Shown here piece after piece: positions 1 through 11,799 of a DNA stretch of 64,000 nt. Every line of letters starts with the position of its first letter. Positions within the stretch are counted from its first letter, which is position 1. Location: positions 62,001 to 126,000 of the forward strand of contig MEHQ01003579.1 in NCBI GenBank assembly GCA_008828725.1, given 5' to 3'. A model generated the notes under the pieces. The model worked only from the letters and a program-made list of their open reading frames with translations, was not told the DNA's origin and did no database searches. The stretch is from Saccharina japonica. Taxonomy: Eukaryota; Sar; Phaeophyceae; Laminariales; Laminariaceae. Made by a program: the position numbers and the translations under genes.

Positions 1-160
1 TGTCATCGGTAACGCTGAAGTATATGTTTCGCCGTCAGTGATCCGCGCGGGCGGCGTGCAGACACGAGCACTGTTTCCTTCCACAGTGCCGTCAACACTC
101 TCCCTGGTTCGCTGAGTATACAATCTGAAGCGAGTATAGACATATTTACTGATGGTCTGC

Positions 161-1062
161 CTATTATGTGAGTAGCTTCGTCTATTATCCAGTCTGTGAT
201 TAAGCGCTATAGGTATGCCGCTTGGATCGCTTTGGCCATACATCCCCGGGGGTCGAGTCCCCTGCTGTGTTTTCGAGTTGCTCATGAGTGATTTTTTAAT
301 CCCCTCGGTCTCTATTGATCACGCGTGTCTGTCGAACGCCATCATCCAATTCGTTTCCAGTGTGGAGAAAAAGGGTATTTACGGCAACCGTTGTTGCAGT
401 CTAAAACAAACTAAATAGGGTGGTGGCAGACTTATTTCAGAAACATTTGTGTTTCCGATTTTGTTTAACGGTTTTTAGAATAGACCGGATATTTTGTGTA
501 CGTCCAAAACGAATCCATTGCCACGCTAGTCAACTGCACCGCTGTTTGTGAGATTTGCTCATTTTCGTGATCGTCGATAACATACTCTCACACGCACAAA
601 AGCACCATGGCACGTAGACACGGGCTCGAAGAGTGACTGCTGTTGCACGCAAGAAAGGCCGAGATGCGGGGTGGCCAGGCGGCCGCGCACGATGTGCGGG
701 GTGGCCAGGTGGTCAGGCAAGGGGCGGGCTGTTATCCACCTCGGATACCATATTATGCGAACACCTGCTCTGTGCTGCTGTTCTTTTTGTTTTTTGGGTT
801 GCTATTGTCCTGCTTGGCTATGGCTAGTCGGACAGCCTCCCCGCGATTACTTTCCAGGCTTCTCGACTTTGAACACCCAGAGCACGCGCCACGGAGTCCA
901 TTTGGTACATACACGTAGTGTATGCATGCTCGTTGTGAGCTAAGCGTCGCGAGCAATAACGCGCTCACTCCAGCCACCGCTGCCAAGGGGGATAAAGAAC
1001 GGGGATTTAGATAGAGGCTGGCTCCATTATTTGAGTAGCTTCGACTATTATCCAGTCTGTGA
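161..1062. repeat. pair of ~39-bp direct repeats flanking ~825 bp
   Basis: The stretch at 161-199 recurs at 1024-1062 with only a few differences (shared core GAGTAGCTTCG and TATTATCCAGTCTGTGA). The interior has no recognisable coding sequence. The pair could be an old local duplication or the ends of a decayed mobile element; I cannot tell which. Confidence 0.5.
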
Positions 1063-2500
1063 CTGAAGTGGTCATTGTGAAAATTTCAAAAGTGACCCTC
1101 GAAGATCAAGTGAAAAAGTGACCGCAGAAAACACACCCTGGGGTACCACTTTTTCCGCTCGACTCTCATAGCCCCTTTTGCGCGTGCAGAAGCAGCGTCG
1201 CAACAAACAGTGTTTGCATGCCTTGACCGCCTAGTACGCACCATCGGCCTCGGCCGAGTATGGACATGAGAGGTGCGGGGTGTGCGACACGCCGAGCACA
1301 GGCGCACCGTACGGCGTGCACAGCAGTATGCAGCCTTCCGGTCGATTCCGCGTGTGCAACCCGTCAGTGAGTTCTTGAGATAAAGCGTACACAATTTGAC
1401 ATCAAAAGAAACTGAGCGTCGGGTTCTCCAAGTCCTAGACCCGTCTATGAGTACACGCGGACACCAAGAGCGATTCGCCAGCCCTCTCCATCTATCTGCC
1501 CCTCCCAATGTTGCACGAGGGGTGTGGTTCCAGAAACACTGCTTGAAAAAAGCTTCAACCCGGAAATAGAGGTTCGTGGAAACCTTTCTACTTGGTCCGC
1601 AGTTGCATCCGCGGAACACACATCGCAGCAGGGGCACCTCGCGTCGTGGGGGAAAGGCGAACAGGCCTGCAACTGCGAAAAATGTGTCGTATAGCTATTG
1701 AGGAGTATTGCGATGATTAGTTTTTGAGCAAGTAGCGTGGTGGGAGACGTTATACTCGTGACCAATGGTACGCGTGCGTACAGCTATACGAACACAGCAA
1801 ATACACAGACCTTGGTTGGTGAGATAGCCGTTTTAGTCACCACCATGTTCCTCTTGATAATTAATGGTGACCGTGGCGTAGAGCCAAGGTGTGTTTCGAA
1901 TCCAGTGCAACATGTTTTGAGATGTTTCCATGGAGAGAAACGTAATCATGACCCGAGTAAACATCAAATGTGTTTTGCTGCTTCGTACCTTGTGTTCATC
2001 ACTGACTGCTGTCGGTTACGTGTACGATTGTTCTCATGTGTCGTGCAGTTGGCCGGTTGGTACGAACGAGTACGGTATGACGGCGTTAAGATACGAGGTT
2101 TAACGATCACGTATCCCCTGCAACAAACGGACAGAATATATTGGTACCCGCATCAGGAGCCATAGTAGAAATAATTGCAGTTTTAGGCTTACGGGTGGGT
2201 TCTGAAAACTGAAAATGAACGTTTTCAGTTTTCAAAACCGATTGGCTCTCTTACGGGGTTGAAAGTGGGCCCATTTCCGATCAAGTTTTTCAATTATCAC
2301 TTTGAAGCCGGCCTCCCCTCGGAAATGGGGCCCCATTTCCGATCGAGATCACAACTGAAACTGGCGATTGGATTTGGAATCTATGGGTTTCCACACATCG
2401 TTGGAGGCAACACGTGTACAAATGTACCGCAAACAGCAGCAGCAGTAGTAATTGAGTACGAGCCGCGTCTGTTGCCAAGCAAGCAACAACACAGGTGTTG
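200..2500. other. no supported gene
   Basis: Apart from the 1024-1062 repeat and a small hairpin, this stretch shows nothing I recognise. The longest open frame is 183 codons on the minus strand (1086-1637); it is Cys/Arg-rich with no domain, so I do not call it. Confidence 0.5.
2203..2234. repeat. 13-bp perfect hairpin
   Basis: The arms TGAAAACTGAAAA (2203-2215) and TTTTCAGTTTTCA (2222-2234) pair perfectly around a 6-nt loop. Role unknown. Confidence 0.6.
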
Positions 2501-2509
2501 TCGAATTTG

Positions 2510-3440
2510 TAGATGTACGGACGGACATATTCATGGTCCGGGGATGACACTTTACCTTCCCCGGGTGGAGCTGTGGAGCTGGCTTCACGAACTTCAACCA
2601 CCCAGTGGTGGAGCCAGTAGAGTTGAGGTTTCCGTACCGTGCGTGGCGGTATCGACCCTAGATATCACATATTTCATACCCGATTTGTCGGAGTGGTAAT
2701 GGAATAAGGATTAATTATCTGGCGATAGGACCTTATCCTCCCCGCCTGTGGCATACCCTCAAAGCTACCCCAGCCAGTCAGTGATGTATGGATTTATGTA
2801 TTATCTGGGGATGTGACCTTATTATCCTCCCCGCGTGCGGCGGACCTTGAAAGGTACCAAAGCCAATCAGTGACCAATCGTCCCCGGGTGAGGATTTGTG
2901 GATGCATAGCGGGAGTTCCGATCGGGGGCTGATACTCTGTGGTCCCCGGGTGGTTCTGGCTTTGTATACGAGCCCCAGCCAACCAGCGATCGGCCGGTGT
3001 GGCTGAGGTTTCCACACCATGCGCGGCGGTGTCGACCCGGGAGATCTCGGTTTTCGTCCCCGGGCTGTTGGAGTTGTACATATGTGGAGGGATTTCCGAT
3101 CCAGGGATGAGTCCCTATCGTCCCCGGGTGGTGCTGGCTTTGTTTCGAGCCCCAGCCAATCAGCGATCGGCCGGTGGGGCTGAGGTTTCCACACCGTGCG
3201 GGGTGGTTTTGACCCGGGGGATCGTTTTTTTCGTCCCCGGGTGGTTCGAGTTGTAGATAAACAGAGGGATTTCCGAACCGGGGATGGGGCCCTATCGTCC
3301 CCGGGTGCGACGGGACTGGAGGGTTCCCCCGAGGGGTAACTCCCGCCGCGCGCGTCGCGGCCCCTGATTGGCCGAGGGCGGGCTGGGGGGCCCCTTCGAC
3401 CAATCAATGGGCGTCGGGCTCGGGAAAACCAGGGAAATGT
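2510..3440. repeat. degenerate GC-rich tandem satellite (CCCCGGGTGG units)
   Basis: Blocks containing TCGTCCCCGGGTGG and GAGGTTTCCACACCRTGCG recur. The anchor GAGGTT lies at 2625, 3005 and 3182, so one step is 177 bp and the other about twice that, with a decayed unit between. Open frames through it on both strands are by-products of GC-rich repetition. Confidence 0.7.
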
Positions 3441-3639
3441 AATCCTTATTTATAACCCTTAACCCTTGCCATTAATAGTGAAGTCGGCCCGGGAAACAGA
3501 AACATGATAAGGCATGCGAACGACGCCGCAGTAGTAAGGGAAGCTGCAACGGCTTCAAAGTTCACACTAGGCGAAAACTGTCATGGGTTAGTTGTAGAAT
3601 AGTGGCATCGACAACTAACTTTGACTTTGATTACAACCC

Positions 3640-3935
3640 AATCGGTAGAACTCACAGCTAGCTGATTTACAGCAGCAGCAGCACAGCAGCATGCAGCAGC
3701 AGCAGCAGTATAGTAGTATCTTGAACGAAACTGACCCGCATAAAGGTTGAAAATAACGCCGGTTAATGCAGCAACGGGCTAGCTGCTGCAACGAGCAAAC
3801 TATAAATTTCACTGTATTACCACTCAATCGCTAGAACTCACAGCTAGCTGATGTACAGCAGCAGCAGCAGCAGCAACACAGCAGCTTGTCTGCAGCAGCA
3901 GTATAGTAGTATCTTGAAAGAAACTGACCCGGACA
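3640..3935. repeat. ~187-bp tandem duplication with CAG microsatellites
   Basis: The segment beginning with the AGAACTCACAGCTAGCTGAT core near 3648 recurs about 187 bp downstream. Each copy carries a (CAG)n tract and ends in GTATAGTAGTATCTTGAA followed by a GAAACTGACCCG motif. Differences between copies lie mostly in the length of the CAG tract. Confidence 0.75.
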
Positions 3936-5100
3936 ACCCCGAGACGGGAGACACAAATCACAGCAGTATGTAGTAGAGGAAGAAGCTGCAATGGCAAGCC
4001 TAATCCTGGTCGTCTGGTACTACAGCAGTAGCAGCACACGTACTCGCGAGTACTCAGTCATTTCAGCTCCTACTTCTGTAGTACTGCTGTAGTACTCCAG
4101 CGACTCCACGAAAACACGTCACTGGGACCGGATTTGTATTGGAACTCCCATCTAACGGTACTGCTGCTCGTGTCACGTGTGGTCGTACGGGTACTCGTAT
4201 AATATGTTGGCGAGCTCGTGTATGTTTGTTTTTTTACACGTGATGATCTCGAAATACCAACTACATCAACGTCGCATTTATTGACCGTGTCACTATCGAA
4301 TTCGTCCACGCTAAGCTCCCCCCACCCTTTGTATCTGACAGCCTGGTCGACCGCCGTTCGTGAGATGCGCGGCGCGCTCGTTCGCCCGCTGGATGGCGTC
4401 TTTGCCCGAGCTTCGAACCGTGCTTGTTTGTTTTCCACATAGCTTTCTATAAGTATCTCAAATTGTAAACACCCGTTGAAAGTATTGTTTATAACAAAAG
4501 CGTCCTTATATTTTCGGACACGCGATCGGTGCCACGCCGAACAGCAGTCCTAGACCCCCGTACCCTCTCCAGCCGTGAATCCATGACAACGCACAGCCTA
4601 GGCACGTAACCAGGCAGTTCGGTCCTCCCAACCCACCCTCTAGACGCCAGCGATCGCCTACTCTCTCGGTCGTGTCTAGCCGACGGGTCAAGACAGATAA
4701 GACCAACATCAGACACAGCTAGATGCTCACGAAAATTTAACCAGCGGACTTTCTATTGGAAACTTTCAATGCTCGTAACATCGAGCGAGCTGTCGGGGAA
4801 ACAATACACAGGAAGGAGCACAAGACGAGCAGATTTATCGAAAGACAGTCACAATGGGGCATGATAATAATCAAGATTCAGAGAAATAAAATCATGTCGA
4901 ATACTCAAGGTTTGGTGATGATTATTCGTACTAATCAAGCGTGAAAACAAACAATCAACACCTCGAGTGAATACGGCATTTTGGACGTGGAGCGGGATTC
5001 CTCGCCGAGCTTACCGAGCAGACCCACGAGACCTCCCAGGGTGTGGGGGGTGACATGTGCGAAGGCACCGCCGCGAGCGCGCGGTCGTGGCTTGCTTGAG
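3936..5100. other. no supported gene
   Basis: I see short CTGCTGT/ACAGCAG motifs, for example TACTGCTGTAGTACT near 4083, and no open frame with a recognisable domain on either strand. Confidence 0.5.
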
Positions 5101-5105
5101 GCCGG

Positions 5106-5250
5106 ATGAAAAGCGGTAAAAACACCACGGTCAGGAAATCACGGTCAGAAAATCGCGGTAAAAACACCACGGTCAGGAAATCACGGTCAGAAAATCACGG
5201 TAAAAAAAACGCGGAAAAAAAAACACGGTCAAGAAAAGATAGAGGTATTT
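5106..5250. repeat. short tandem repeat, CACGGTCAGGAAAT-type
   Basis: Units built from GGTAAAAACACCACGGTCAG and GAAATCACGGTCAGAAAATC alternate over about 145 bp and decay into AAAACACGG at the end. The 60-codon open frame through it is a product of the repeat. Confidence 0.7.
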
Positions 5251-5309
5251 CAGAGCCGAAACAGAAACTAAACCCTAAAGGGATTTAGAATGTTCTCCTC
5301 TGTTTCCGT

Positions 5310-5625
5310 GTCTTTCGTGTTTGGCACGAAGATGGGTCAGATTTGAGTAGGAAGTGCCACACACCCATTGTATGGGTGGCGGGCGCCCAAGGGAATGGAG
5401 ACGGGGGGCGCAACGGTTTGTCGGGAAACCGAGGCTGACGAAATAAGAAAGGAGACGGCAGACAGGGTACAAGTCGGTAGAATATGTCTGTATTACCGGT
5501 AAAAACTAACAGCCTCGTCTTCCTGGAGGAGTTGTTTTGCTATGTTTTGGTTTCCAATGGTCTCCTTTCGTTCTCAGTCTTCTTCTGTTTGCGTTGTTTT
5601 ATTCCATTTTATTTCATATTGACTG
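5310..5625 (+). mobile_element. family A retroposon-like repeat, 5' part, split by the LTR element
   Basis: This matches the 5' half of the near full-length copy at 27410-28200 (shared GAGTAGGAAGTGCCAC, GCGCCCAAGGGAATGGAGAC and GGAGACGGCAGACAGGGTA). The match stops at the 5' LTR and resumes at 15956, so the LTR element landed inside this older copy. The family has no open frame of note. Confidence 0.75.
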
Positions 5626-6073
5626 TGTTGCGGCGGAAATGGCATACGTAACGTAAAATACGTACGTAGCGGATGCTTCCTAGATATGCAACTCCATGCA
5701 AAGTCAAAGGAAGCACCGCCTTGGTTAGTCCGAAAACCAAACCAAAAACACACAAACTAATCCGAGGGAAAAAGGAAGAGAACTTGAACGTGATTGAGCT
5801 TGAGTGACTGAGAAGCGAGACTGAGTACTGCGAGCGTAATAGTAAGGCATTGTCGAGGGTTTGATACGGAGATCTGTTGTGTAGCACAAGAGGATCGACG
5901 AGGAGTTAGCAGACAGAAGACTGGTCTTTACAGGAAGCTGTTGAGACAAGGAGGCAGGCCAACCTGATAGCATCTACGGAAAGGAAACGAACAACGAAGC
6001 GGTGAGAGACTAGGGACATGGGGTTGGAGACCTAGAGTGCGTGCGTCTAAAGTAGCTCTTATCCTTCGTTACA
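5626..6073 (+). repeat. 5' LTR of the Gypsy element
   Basis: A 448-bp terminal repeat starting TGT and ending ACA. It matches the 3' LTR except for two substitutions (G/A near position 16 and G/A in GTCGAGGG versus GTCGAAGG). Confidence 0.95.
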
Positions 6074-6092
6074 TGGGGCTTCAGCCGAGATT
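6074..6092 (+). promoter_or_regulatory. candidate primer-binding site
   Basis: The bases directly after the 5' LTR, TGGGGCTTCAGCCGAG, begin with TGG as expected for pairing with the CCA end of a tRNA primer. I cannot say which tRNA. Confidence 0.5.
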
Positions 6093-8575
6093 TCCGTGGG
6101 GCCGTGTACAGGTTGACACAGGTTCATAATCTCGCTTGACAGACAGGTAGAAAAGTACAGCAACAAACCACGCTAGTTACAGTTCAAGTTCGTAAAATAA
6201 TATATATATGACAACAAGCTGGGCAGTCGAAACATGAAAGATTTTCTAGTCCTGAGTGCTTCCTTCTTGTGCTCGTGCAGGCCCTATTTTTGTCGCACAG
6301 GCATCGTACTCTATTTACTTGTACCTAAGCACTGCTGTACGTAGCTGCTCTAAATATCTCGGGGTAGTCGCTCTACCGCTCCTATCTAAAATCTCTCGTC
6401 ATGCATTGGCAGCTGTTCGATAAGGGGTACTGCTGTCTGCTGCTGTACGCAAATACTCGTAATCGTACGTATCTGGAACAGCCTATCGCTCGTAGATACT
6501 CATAGAGAGAGCTACTACTGTAGATATGATATGCACACTGTACATACGTACGCGTAATCGTAGATCTGTGCAGGTGACCTCTACGTACAACTGCTACTGC
6601 TGTACACAACCTAGAGAGAGCAGACGCATACAACTCGGTATCAACTACTGTTGCATGACGCTAGATTTGTTTTTGTATCAGTACATGTACAATTAATAAG
6701 TGGCAATTTTGTGAGGAAAGTGGTTTTAGTAGATTTCCAAGTCTTGCGGAGGCTTTCTTGATGCGGGTTACGGGGTCGCTCGAATTTTTTAGTTTTGTCT
6801 GATGCCAGGTACCCTCTGCTGCGAGGCCACCGCGAGCGCTACAGTTTGAACCTCGGCATGAAACTAGGCTCATTCGAACGATCTTGTGTAGAGCTATCGA
6901 CAGTGTTGAAATTACGTCAATGCGTGGGAGCATGTAGGATATATGTATCATCTGGCGGGTTGTTTTCATGAAAAAAGCAGGCTGAACAGGTTGCAGTATA
7001 TGGACGACCAATCCCCAACGCAGAATGATACGTACGTTCCTCTCTCGTTGAGACAATAACAACACCAACACGCTGCAGCAACAACACAGCAACAACAGCT
7101 TGCCGTTGTACTCGTATGAATCCCAACAAGCTCGTATGCGTATGCATGCTCGCTGTCGAGGTGGCGAGGTGTGGCTCGGCCGGTGTTGTGTTATGTTTTG
7201 GTTATTTTTGCTGGTAACCGCTGCTGCTTGCTGCTTGTTGTACGTTGCTGTGAGTTCGACCGATTAAGTGATAAAGTCAAATTTATTGTGTACTAGGTGC
7301 CATGATAGGTCTACGTTACGTTTTTTTTTCAGGCACCAACATTTTTTTTCTGAAATCACACGTTTATTCTCCCCAGCAGACTATTAATATCGAGGACGTT
7401 GTGTGCATCCGCAAGACATTCATTTGATTTTGTTTATGTGGTTCAATCAAGTACGTAAGCGTTGTCTACTGTCAAGCTGGGGGGGTGTCTGTTTATGTCT
7501 GTTTATTATTTTCAGGCAGGATGATGAAAAAGGAGTAACATGGTCTACTGTTGAACCAGTTTTGTTTTTTTGTTTAAGTTCTTACGTGATAAATCACTAT
7601 AGGAATGTACCTATGTTCATCGTACAGGTTGAAAATGAGTTCAGATCTGTTGATTGACCTACACTTGATGCATAGTATGAGACGATCACAAGACAAGGGC
7701 TTTTTATGATTTTATATCTTCGCAGATTCTACAGGCACTGCAAGGTTGCTCTCACAGGTGTTTCCGGGGTGGCGATATTGCAAATTGGTTCTAGTTTTTG
7801 ATTCTGTATGGGGAATGTAAGCCTTTCTATAGCTGCTCTTTGTCATGCCGAGAACTTACCGGAATTGGAAACATGGTTTAGAGATATTATCATAGGGAGT
7901 CGGGAACGGGGGAAGCTCGATAACAGCACGTTGGAATTTTGAGGATTGTAGAGAATGCATTAATATTAATCAATGGAAACAAAATAATATTTCAGATGTC
8001 AGTGGAGCTATACACGTCATGGGAATTTCTACATACAGCGGAGCTACATACATTGGGGAGCTACCATACAAATACTTTCAAGGATCATAGGAATTTACTA
8101 CTAATAGTTATGCATGCATATATGCAGACCCTGAAACCTTTATCGAGTGTTACTCTATGAATGGATGTTGACACCTCAAGAGACGTTCACAAAATGATAG
8201 ATTCTGCTGTTCCAGATTCGTTGAGATAATGTGAAAAGGATGTACAACAAAGACGGATATAGCTAACGCCTACAATTAGATTAATGTGTCTTAGATAACT
8301 AGGGGATTCCATACGTTACTCTGTTGGTGAAGACTCGAGCTTTCGAAGGGTTGCATATATATATTTTATTATAAGTGGACAACTTTCAATAAACCAGAAA
8401 GGTAGATATACATGTACTCGAAACCTCGAAACCTTTTCCCACCCACTTTGTCCCGAGCCACTGTTTATGCCCGTTTGATGGAGACAACCCGGTATTATTA
8501 GACCTCATCGATCCCCTGGACGCCACTCGTCTCCCTGGACTACATCGTTGGATACCATCTTCGCCTTGTACGACG
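6093..8575. other. long untranslated leader of the Gypsy element
   Basis: About 2.5 kb between the primer-binding site and the first gag-like sequence. It has AT-rich tracts (near 6200 and 8360) and CTGCTGT motifs, and no open frame resembling gag. It may hold inserted or heavily decayed sequence, since the usual leader is far shorter. Confidence 0.5.
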
Positions 8576-8705
8576 CAGCGTCGTCGAGTCCGTCGTGTAC
8601 TGCGCAGCTTCGTCGAGTACATCGGGTACAACACAGCACACAGCGTCGTCGAGCCCGTCGTGTACTGCACAGCTTCGTCGAGTACATCGGGTACAACACA
8701 GCGAC
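8576..8705. repeat. two 65-bp tandem units
   Basis: The unit starting CAGCGTCGTCGAG at 8576 recurs at 8641 nearly unchanged, ending TACATCGGGTACAACACAG. Confidence 0.8.
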
Positions 8706-8730
8706 GTCGAGTTCATCTTGCTCTACGCGA

Positions 8731-9588
8731 CGGCAAAGCGAGAGGTTTCGTCAAAGGGAAACGGGCGGCGTCCCGGGGAAGGGGAGAGGAGTGATGGAAG
8801 GGAAGAACATAATCGGGTCACCAAACGGCCATGGCAGGAGGAGGGGGATCTTTTTAGGGACCTTTTAAGGAACCTTTTGGTGGACCTTACCCGAAGGGGG
8901 GGACCTTTTGGGGACCTTTTGGTGGACGGGGAGGCCCGCCACAGGGAGGCCTGCCACAGAGCGGCCAGGCTGGAGGCCCACCACAGGGTGGCCAGGTTGG
9001 ATAGGGTCCGCAGGGTTGTGCAGGACAAGGGGCAACAGGACCGGCAAATCCTGTAGGAGCGGGAGGCGGGTATAATCAGATGGCTCCTCCCCCTCTACCG
9101 TCGCCCTTTGGAGTCGGAGGACGATGGGATCCACAGATCGCCCCAAGAGGAGCACAACCGAATCCTAGATCGCGGTGGGGACCTCCGATAGTGCCAAGGC
9201 CGCCACGGCAACAGCAGCCAGGGTTCGTTGGGCAACAGCAGCCAGGGTTCGCTGGGCACCAGCAACCAGGGTTCGCTGGGCAACAGCAGCCAAGGTTCGC
9301 TGGTCAACAGCAGCCAGGGTTCGCTGGTCAACAGCAGTCAGGGTTCACTGGTCAACAACAGTCAGGATTCATCGGACCAGTAGGAACTCAGGGGTGGCAG
9401 GCACCGTGGGGTGGTCAACCCATGATGCGGGGGTGGGGACCCCAGGGAGGACAACCACCCTTCCCACTAGGAACTGATGGATCGCGGATCGGACAGCTTA
9501 ATCCGTCTTACGACATAACCGGAGGGTTTTCGAAAGAAGCCCAACACATGGTCGACCGCCTAGTCAAGGAAAGGGGGGTAGAACGATT
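8731..9588 (+). pseudogene. gag-like Gly/Pro/Gln-rich region of the Gypsy element
   Basis: Read across frames, this encodes a low-complexity polypeptide rich in Gly, Pro and Gln, ending in seven or so QQQPGFAG-type octapeptides and then a folded-looking segment (SKEAQHMVDRLVKERG). It precedes the protease, so gag is the natural assignment. I see no zinc knuckle. It is broken: the upstream frame ends in TAA near 8866, the downstream frame meets a TAG near 9001, and the open part restarts at 9080. What the copy lost and what the family never had cannot be separated from one copy. Confidence 0.6.
9205..9375 (+). repeat. 24-bp coding minisatellite (QQQPGFAG)
   Basis: Units of 24 bp built on CAACAGCAGCCAGGGTTCGC repeat about seven times and keep the reading frame, giving an octapeptide array in the gag region. 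Confidence 0.9.
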
Positions 9589-9950
9589 GAGGTGCTGGTG
9601 GATACTGGAGCGGAGGAAACTATGTGTTGTGTCACGGCAGTTCATCGAGTCCATTGAGGAACGTGATGGTTGGGGCGAATCGCTGGTGAGTCCAACGGGA
9701 AAGGGCCTACTCAGCACAGCAAACCCAAAGAACAGCGCCGTACCCCCGATGGTAGTGGTAGACTCGTGCTTGCTACCGCTGGTCTTTACACCGGTCGACC
9801 AGATATTCCGTATGAATTTTCGGGTGGTGAAAGGACTCCTGTACGCGATGGTGCTTGGAGCCGCGTTCATGACGGATCATCGAAGTATCATCAGTTTCGA
9901 TGGTGAGGAGGGTTTCCGGCCGACACCATCCTCATCGTGGGTACCATTCG
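9577..9950 (+). pseudogene. retropepsin (aspartic protease) of the Gypsy element, frameshifted
   Basis: The active-site motif VLVDTGAEET lies at 9592-9621 in one frame; a few codons later the homology moves to the next frame (VSRQFIESIEERDG, then LYAMVLGAAFM, the typical LGxxF near the C-terminus of retropepsins). At least one single-base indel therefore sits near 9622-9630. The enzyme would process the Gag-Pol polyprotein. The catalytic Asp is intact, but this copy cannot be translated through. Confidence 0.8.
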
Positions 9951-10009
9951 CCCCGAAGGAGGTCGGAGAGGCCGCAACAGGAGCGATGTATGCCGAGTGG
10001 GACCACTAT

Positions 10010-11245
10010 TTGCGCGGTGAAACCATCAACAGACGAGCAAGAACCGGAACAGTTGGAGGAACCGAAGATTCCGGCGGGGATTATGGAGTTAGGAAGCTCT
10101 GTATGAGAGGACGAAGGCACTCTGCACTGGAAACTACGCATTGCGAAAGACGTAGAGGTTCCGGGAGGTACCAGTATCCAGGTAGACGCTTTTGTCAAAG
10201 GCCGTCCTCAAGTACAACAGCTCGTAGTGCTAGAGCCAACTAACCGCTATAATCTTAAGCTAGGAGTGGATCTAGGAGTACTAAGGGGAGCACAGTGGTG
10301 GTTCCCGGGTATGCCACTCCAATGCAAGTTGTCGAATGTTACCCAGGATAACGTGAAGATCCAGGGGAGCATGGTGGTTGCGACGGTTTACGCTGTCAAC
10401 AATTATGGATCCATTCGGGAATCAACTTCCGAGTGGGCTGCCAATTGTTCGACGGTTCGCAAGAAAGACGGGACAGTACGGGTTGTGCAGGATTTTCGAG
10501 GTGCCAATGCACTGCTCAAGTCACAGAGTGGTGGACTCGGGGACCTGCAGCACATTATGGACGAGATGGAAGGGTCGAAGTATTTCTCCAGCATCGATTT
10601 GGCTTCAGGGTTCTTGTAGCTCGAGATCCATGAGGACGATCAACACCTGACGTCGTTTCGAGGCGCTGACGGGAAGCTGTACGAGTACGTTCGCTGCGGC
10701 TTCGGGTTGAAGACAGTGCCATCCGCGTTTGCCAACTACGTGGGAAGGCGACTGTTACCAGTCAATGATAAAGGAATCAAGAACTGGTTGGACGACATCG
10801 CTATCCCGTCGAAAACCCTTGAAGATCATTGGGGGCTGATTTGAGAAACGTTCGAGTGTCTACGACAAGGACGTCTAACCGTCAATCTCCAGAAATCGCA
10901 TTTCTGTCAGTCGGTCATGGAGTTCGTCGGCACGATCGTGGATAGGCTTGGTACCAGACCGGCCCCGAGCAAGATTGACGCTATCACGCAGCTGTCAAGG
11001 CCGAACACGGTGGAGGAAGTGCGAGTGCTGCTGGGCATGACAGGGTACTTACGCCAATTCGTACCCCATTATAGCACAGTGGTAGCGCCCATTTCCGATT
11101 TGCTAAGAAATCCAAGGTTCAGAACCAAGAGAGCGAAGAAAGAGAAAGTTCCGTGGGGAGAAGAGCAGAACAAGGCTTTTAATGCGCTTATCGAGGCTTT
11201 GACGTCACCTCCAATTCTAGCCCTGCCGTGTGAACATAACCGTTC
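10010..11245 (+). pseudogene. Ty3/Gypsy reverse transcriptase with in-frame stops
   Basis: One frame carries a pre-RT segment, then the RT fingers (VRKKDGTVRVVQDFRGAN), the FSSIDLASGF block, the catalytic motif as WLDD (10785-10796) where YxDD is usual, and the thumb with VEEVRVLLGMTGYLRQFVPH. It is interrupted by TGA at 10104-10106, TAG at 10617-10619 and TGA at 10842-10844, each explicable as C to T in CGA or CAG. The frame ends at 11273, where RNase H continues in the next frame, so a frameshift lies near 11230-11245. Confidence 0.9.
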
Positions 11246-11660
11246 TTGCTGTACACCGGCGCCAGTGAGATAGGAGCAGGGGCGGTGCTAACGCAATGCA
11301 TCGAAGGAGTGGAGAAGGTGATCGTGTATGCCAGCAAAAGGTGGTCAAGAGGGGACTCCAAAAGGTCAGCAACAGACCGTGAATGCATGGCGGTCATGTG
11401 GGCGGTGAACAAGTTCCAACCCTATCTTTGGGGGCGGCCATTCACGCTCATCACGGACTGTTCGGCGTTGACTTGGCTCTTCAAAAGCCAATCCCTGACA
11501 CCGAAATACCACCGCTGGGCTCTGAAGTTGATGGAGAACGACATAACCTTGAAGTGGCCGGGGACACAACATCAGCTCCCGGACGCCATGTCGCGGTTAC
11601 CGAACAAGAGCAACGTGATCGAGGATTTCGACGACTCTTTTCCAGGAGATGAGTCGTTGC
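11246..11660 (+). pseudogene. RNase H domain, first catalytic Asp replaced
   Basis: The segment reads LYTGASEIGAGAVLTQ where Gypsy RNase H has YTDAS; the Gly codon GGC is at 11258-11260. The second acidic position (DRECMAV) and third (LITDCSALTWL) are kept, followed by KWPGTQHQLPDAMSRLP, the usual end of the domain. It removes RNA from the RNA/DNA hybrid during replication. Loss of the first metal-binding Asp should inactivate it. It is in the same open frame as the methyltransferase-like region. Confidence 0.88.
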
Positions 11661-11799
11661 CAAACGTTTACAAAGGGCCGCAGGGGCCAGTGCTCCACGG
11701 CGTACACTTCGAAACCTTAGGAGTGGAAGGTGTGGACGAAACTAGTACTCAAAGTCTTGCAGTGCTGGCAGCCGTTGCATTCACACCCGCAGACCCATC

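Noticed and set aside
1086-1637. 183-codon open frame on the minus strand
   Set aside because: Cys/Arg-rich composition, no domain, no splice or promoter context; likely chance.
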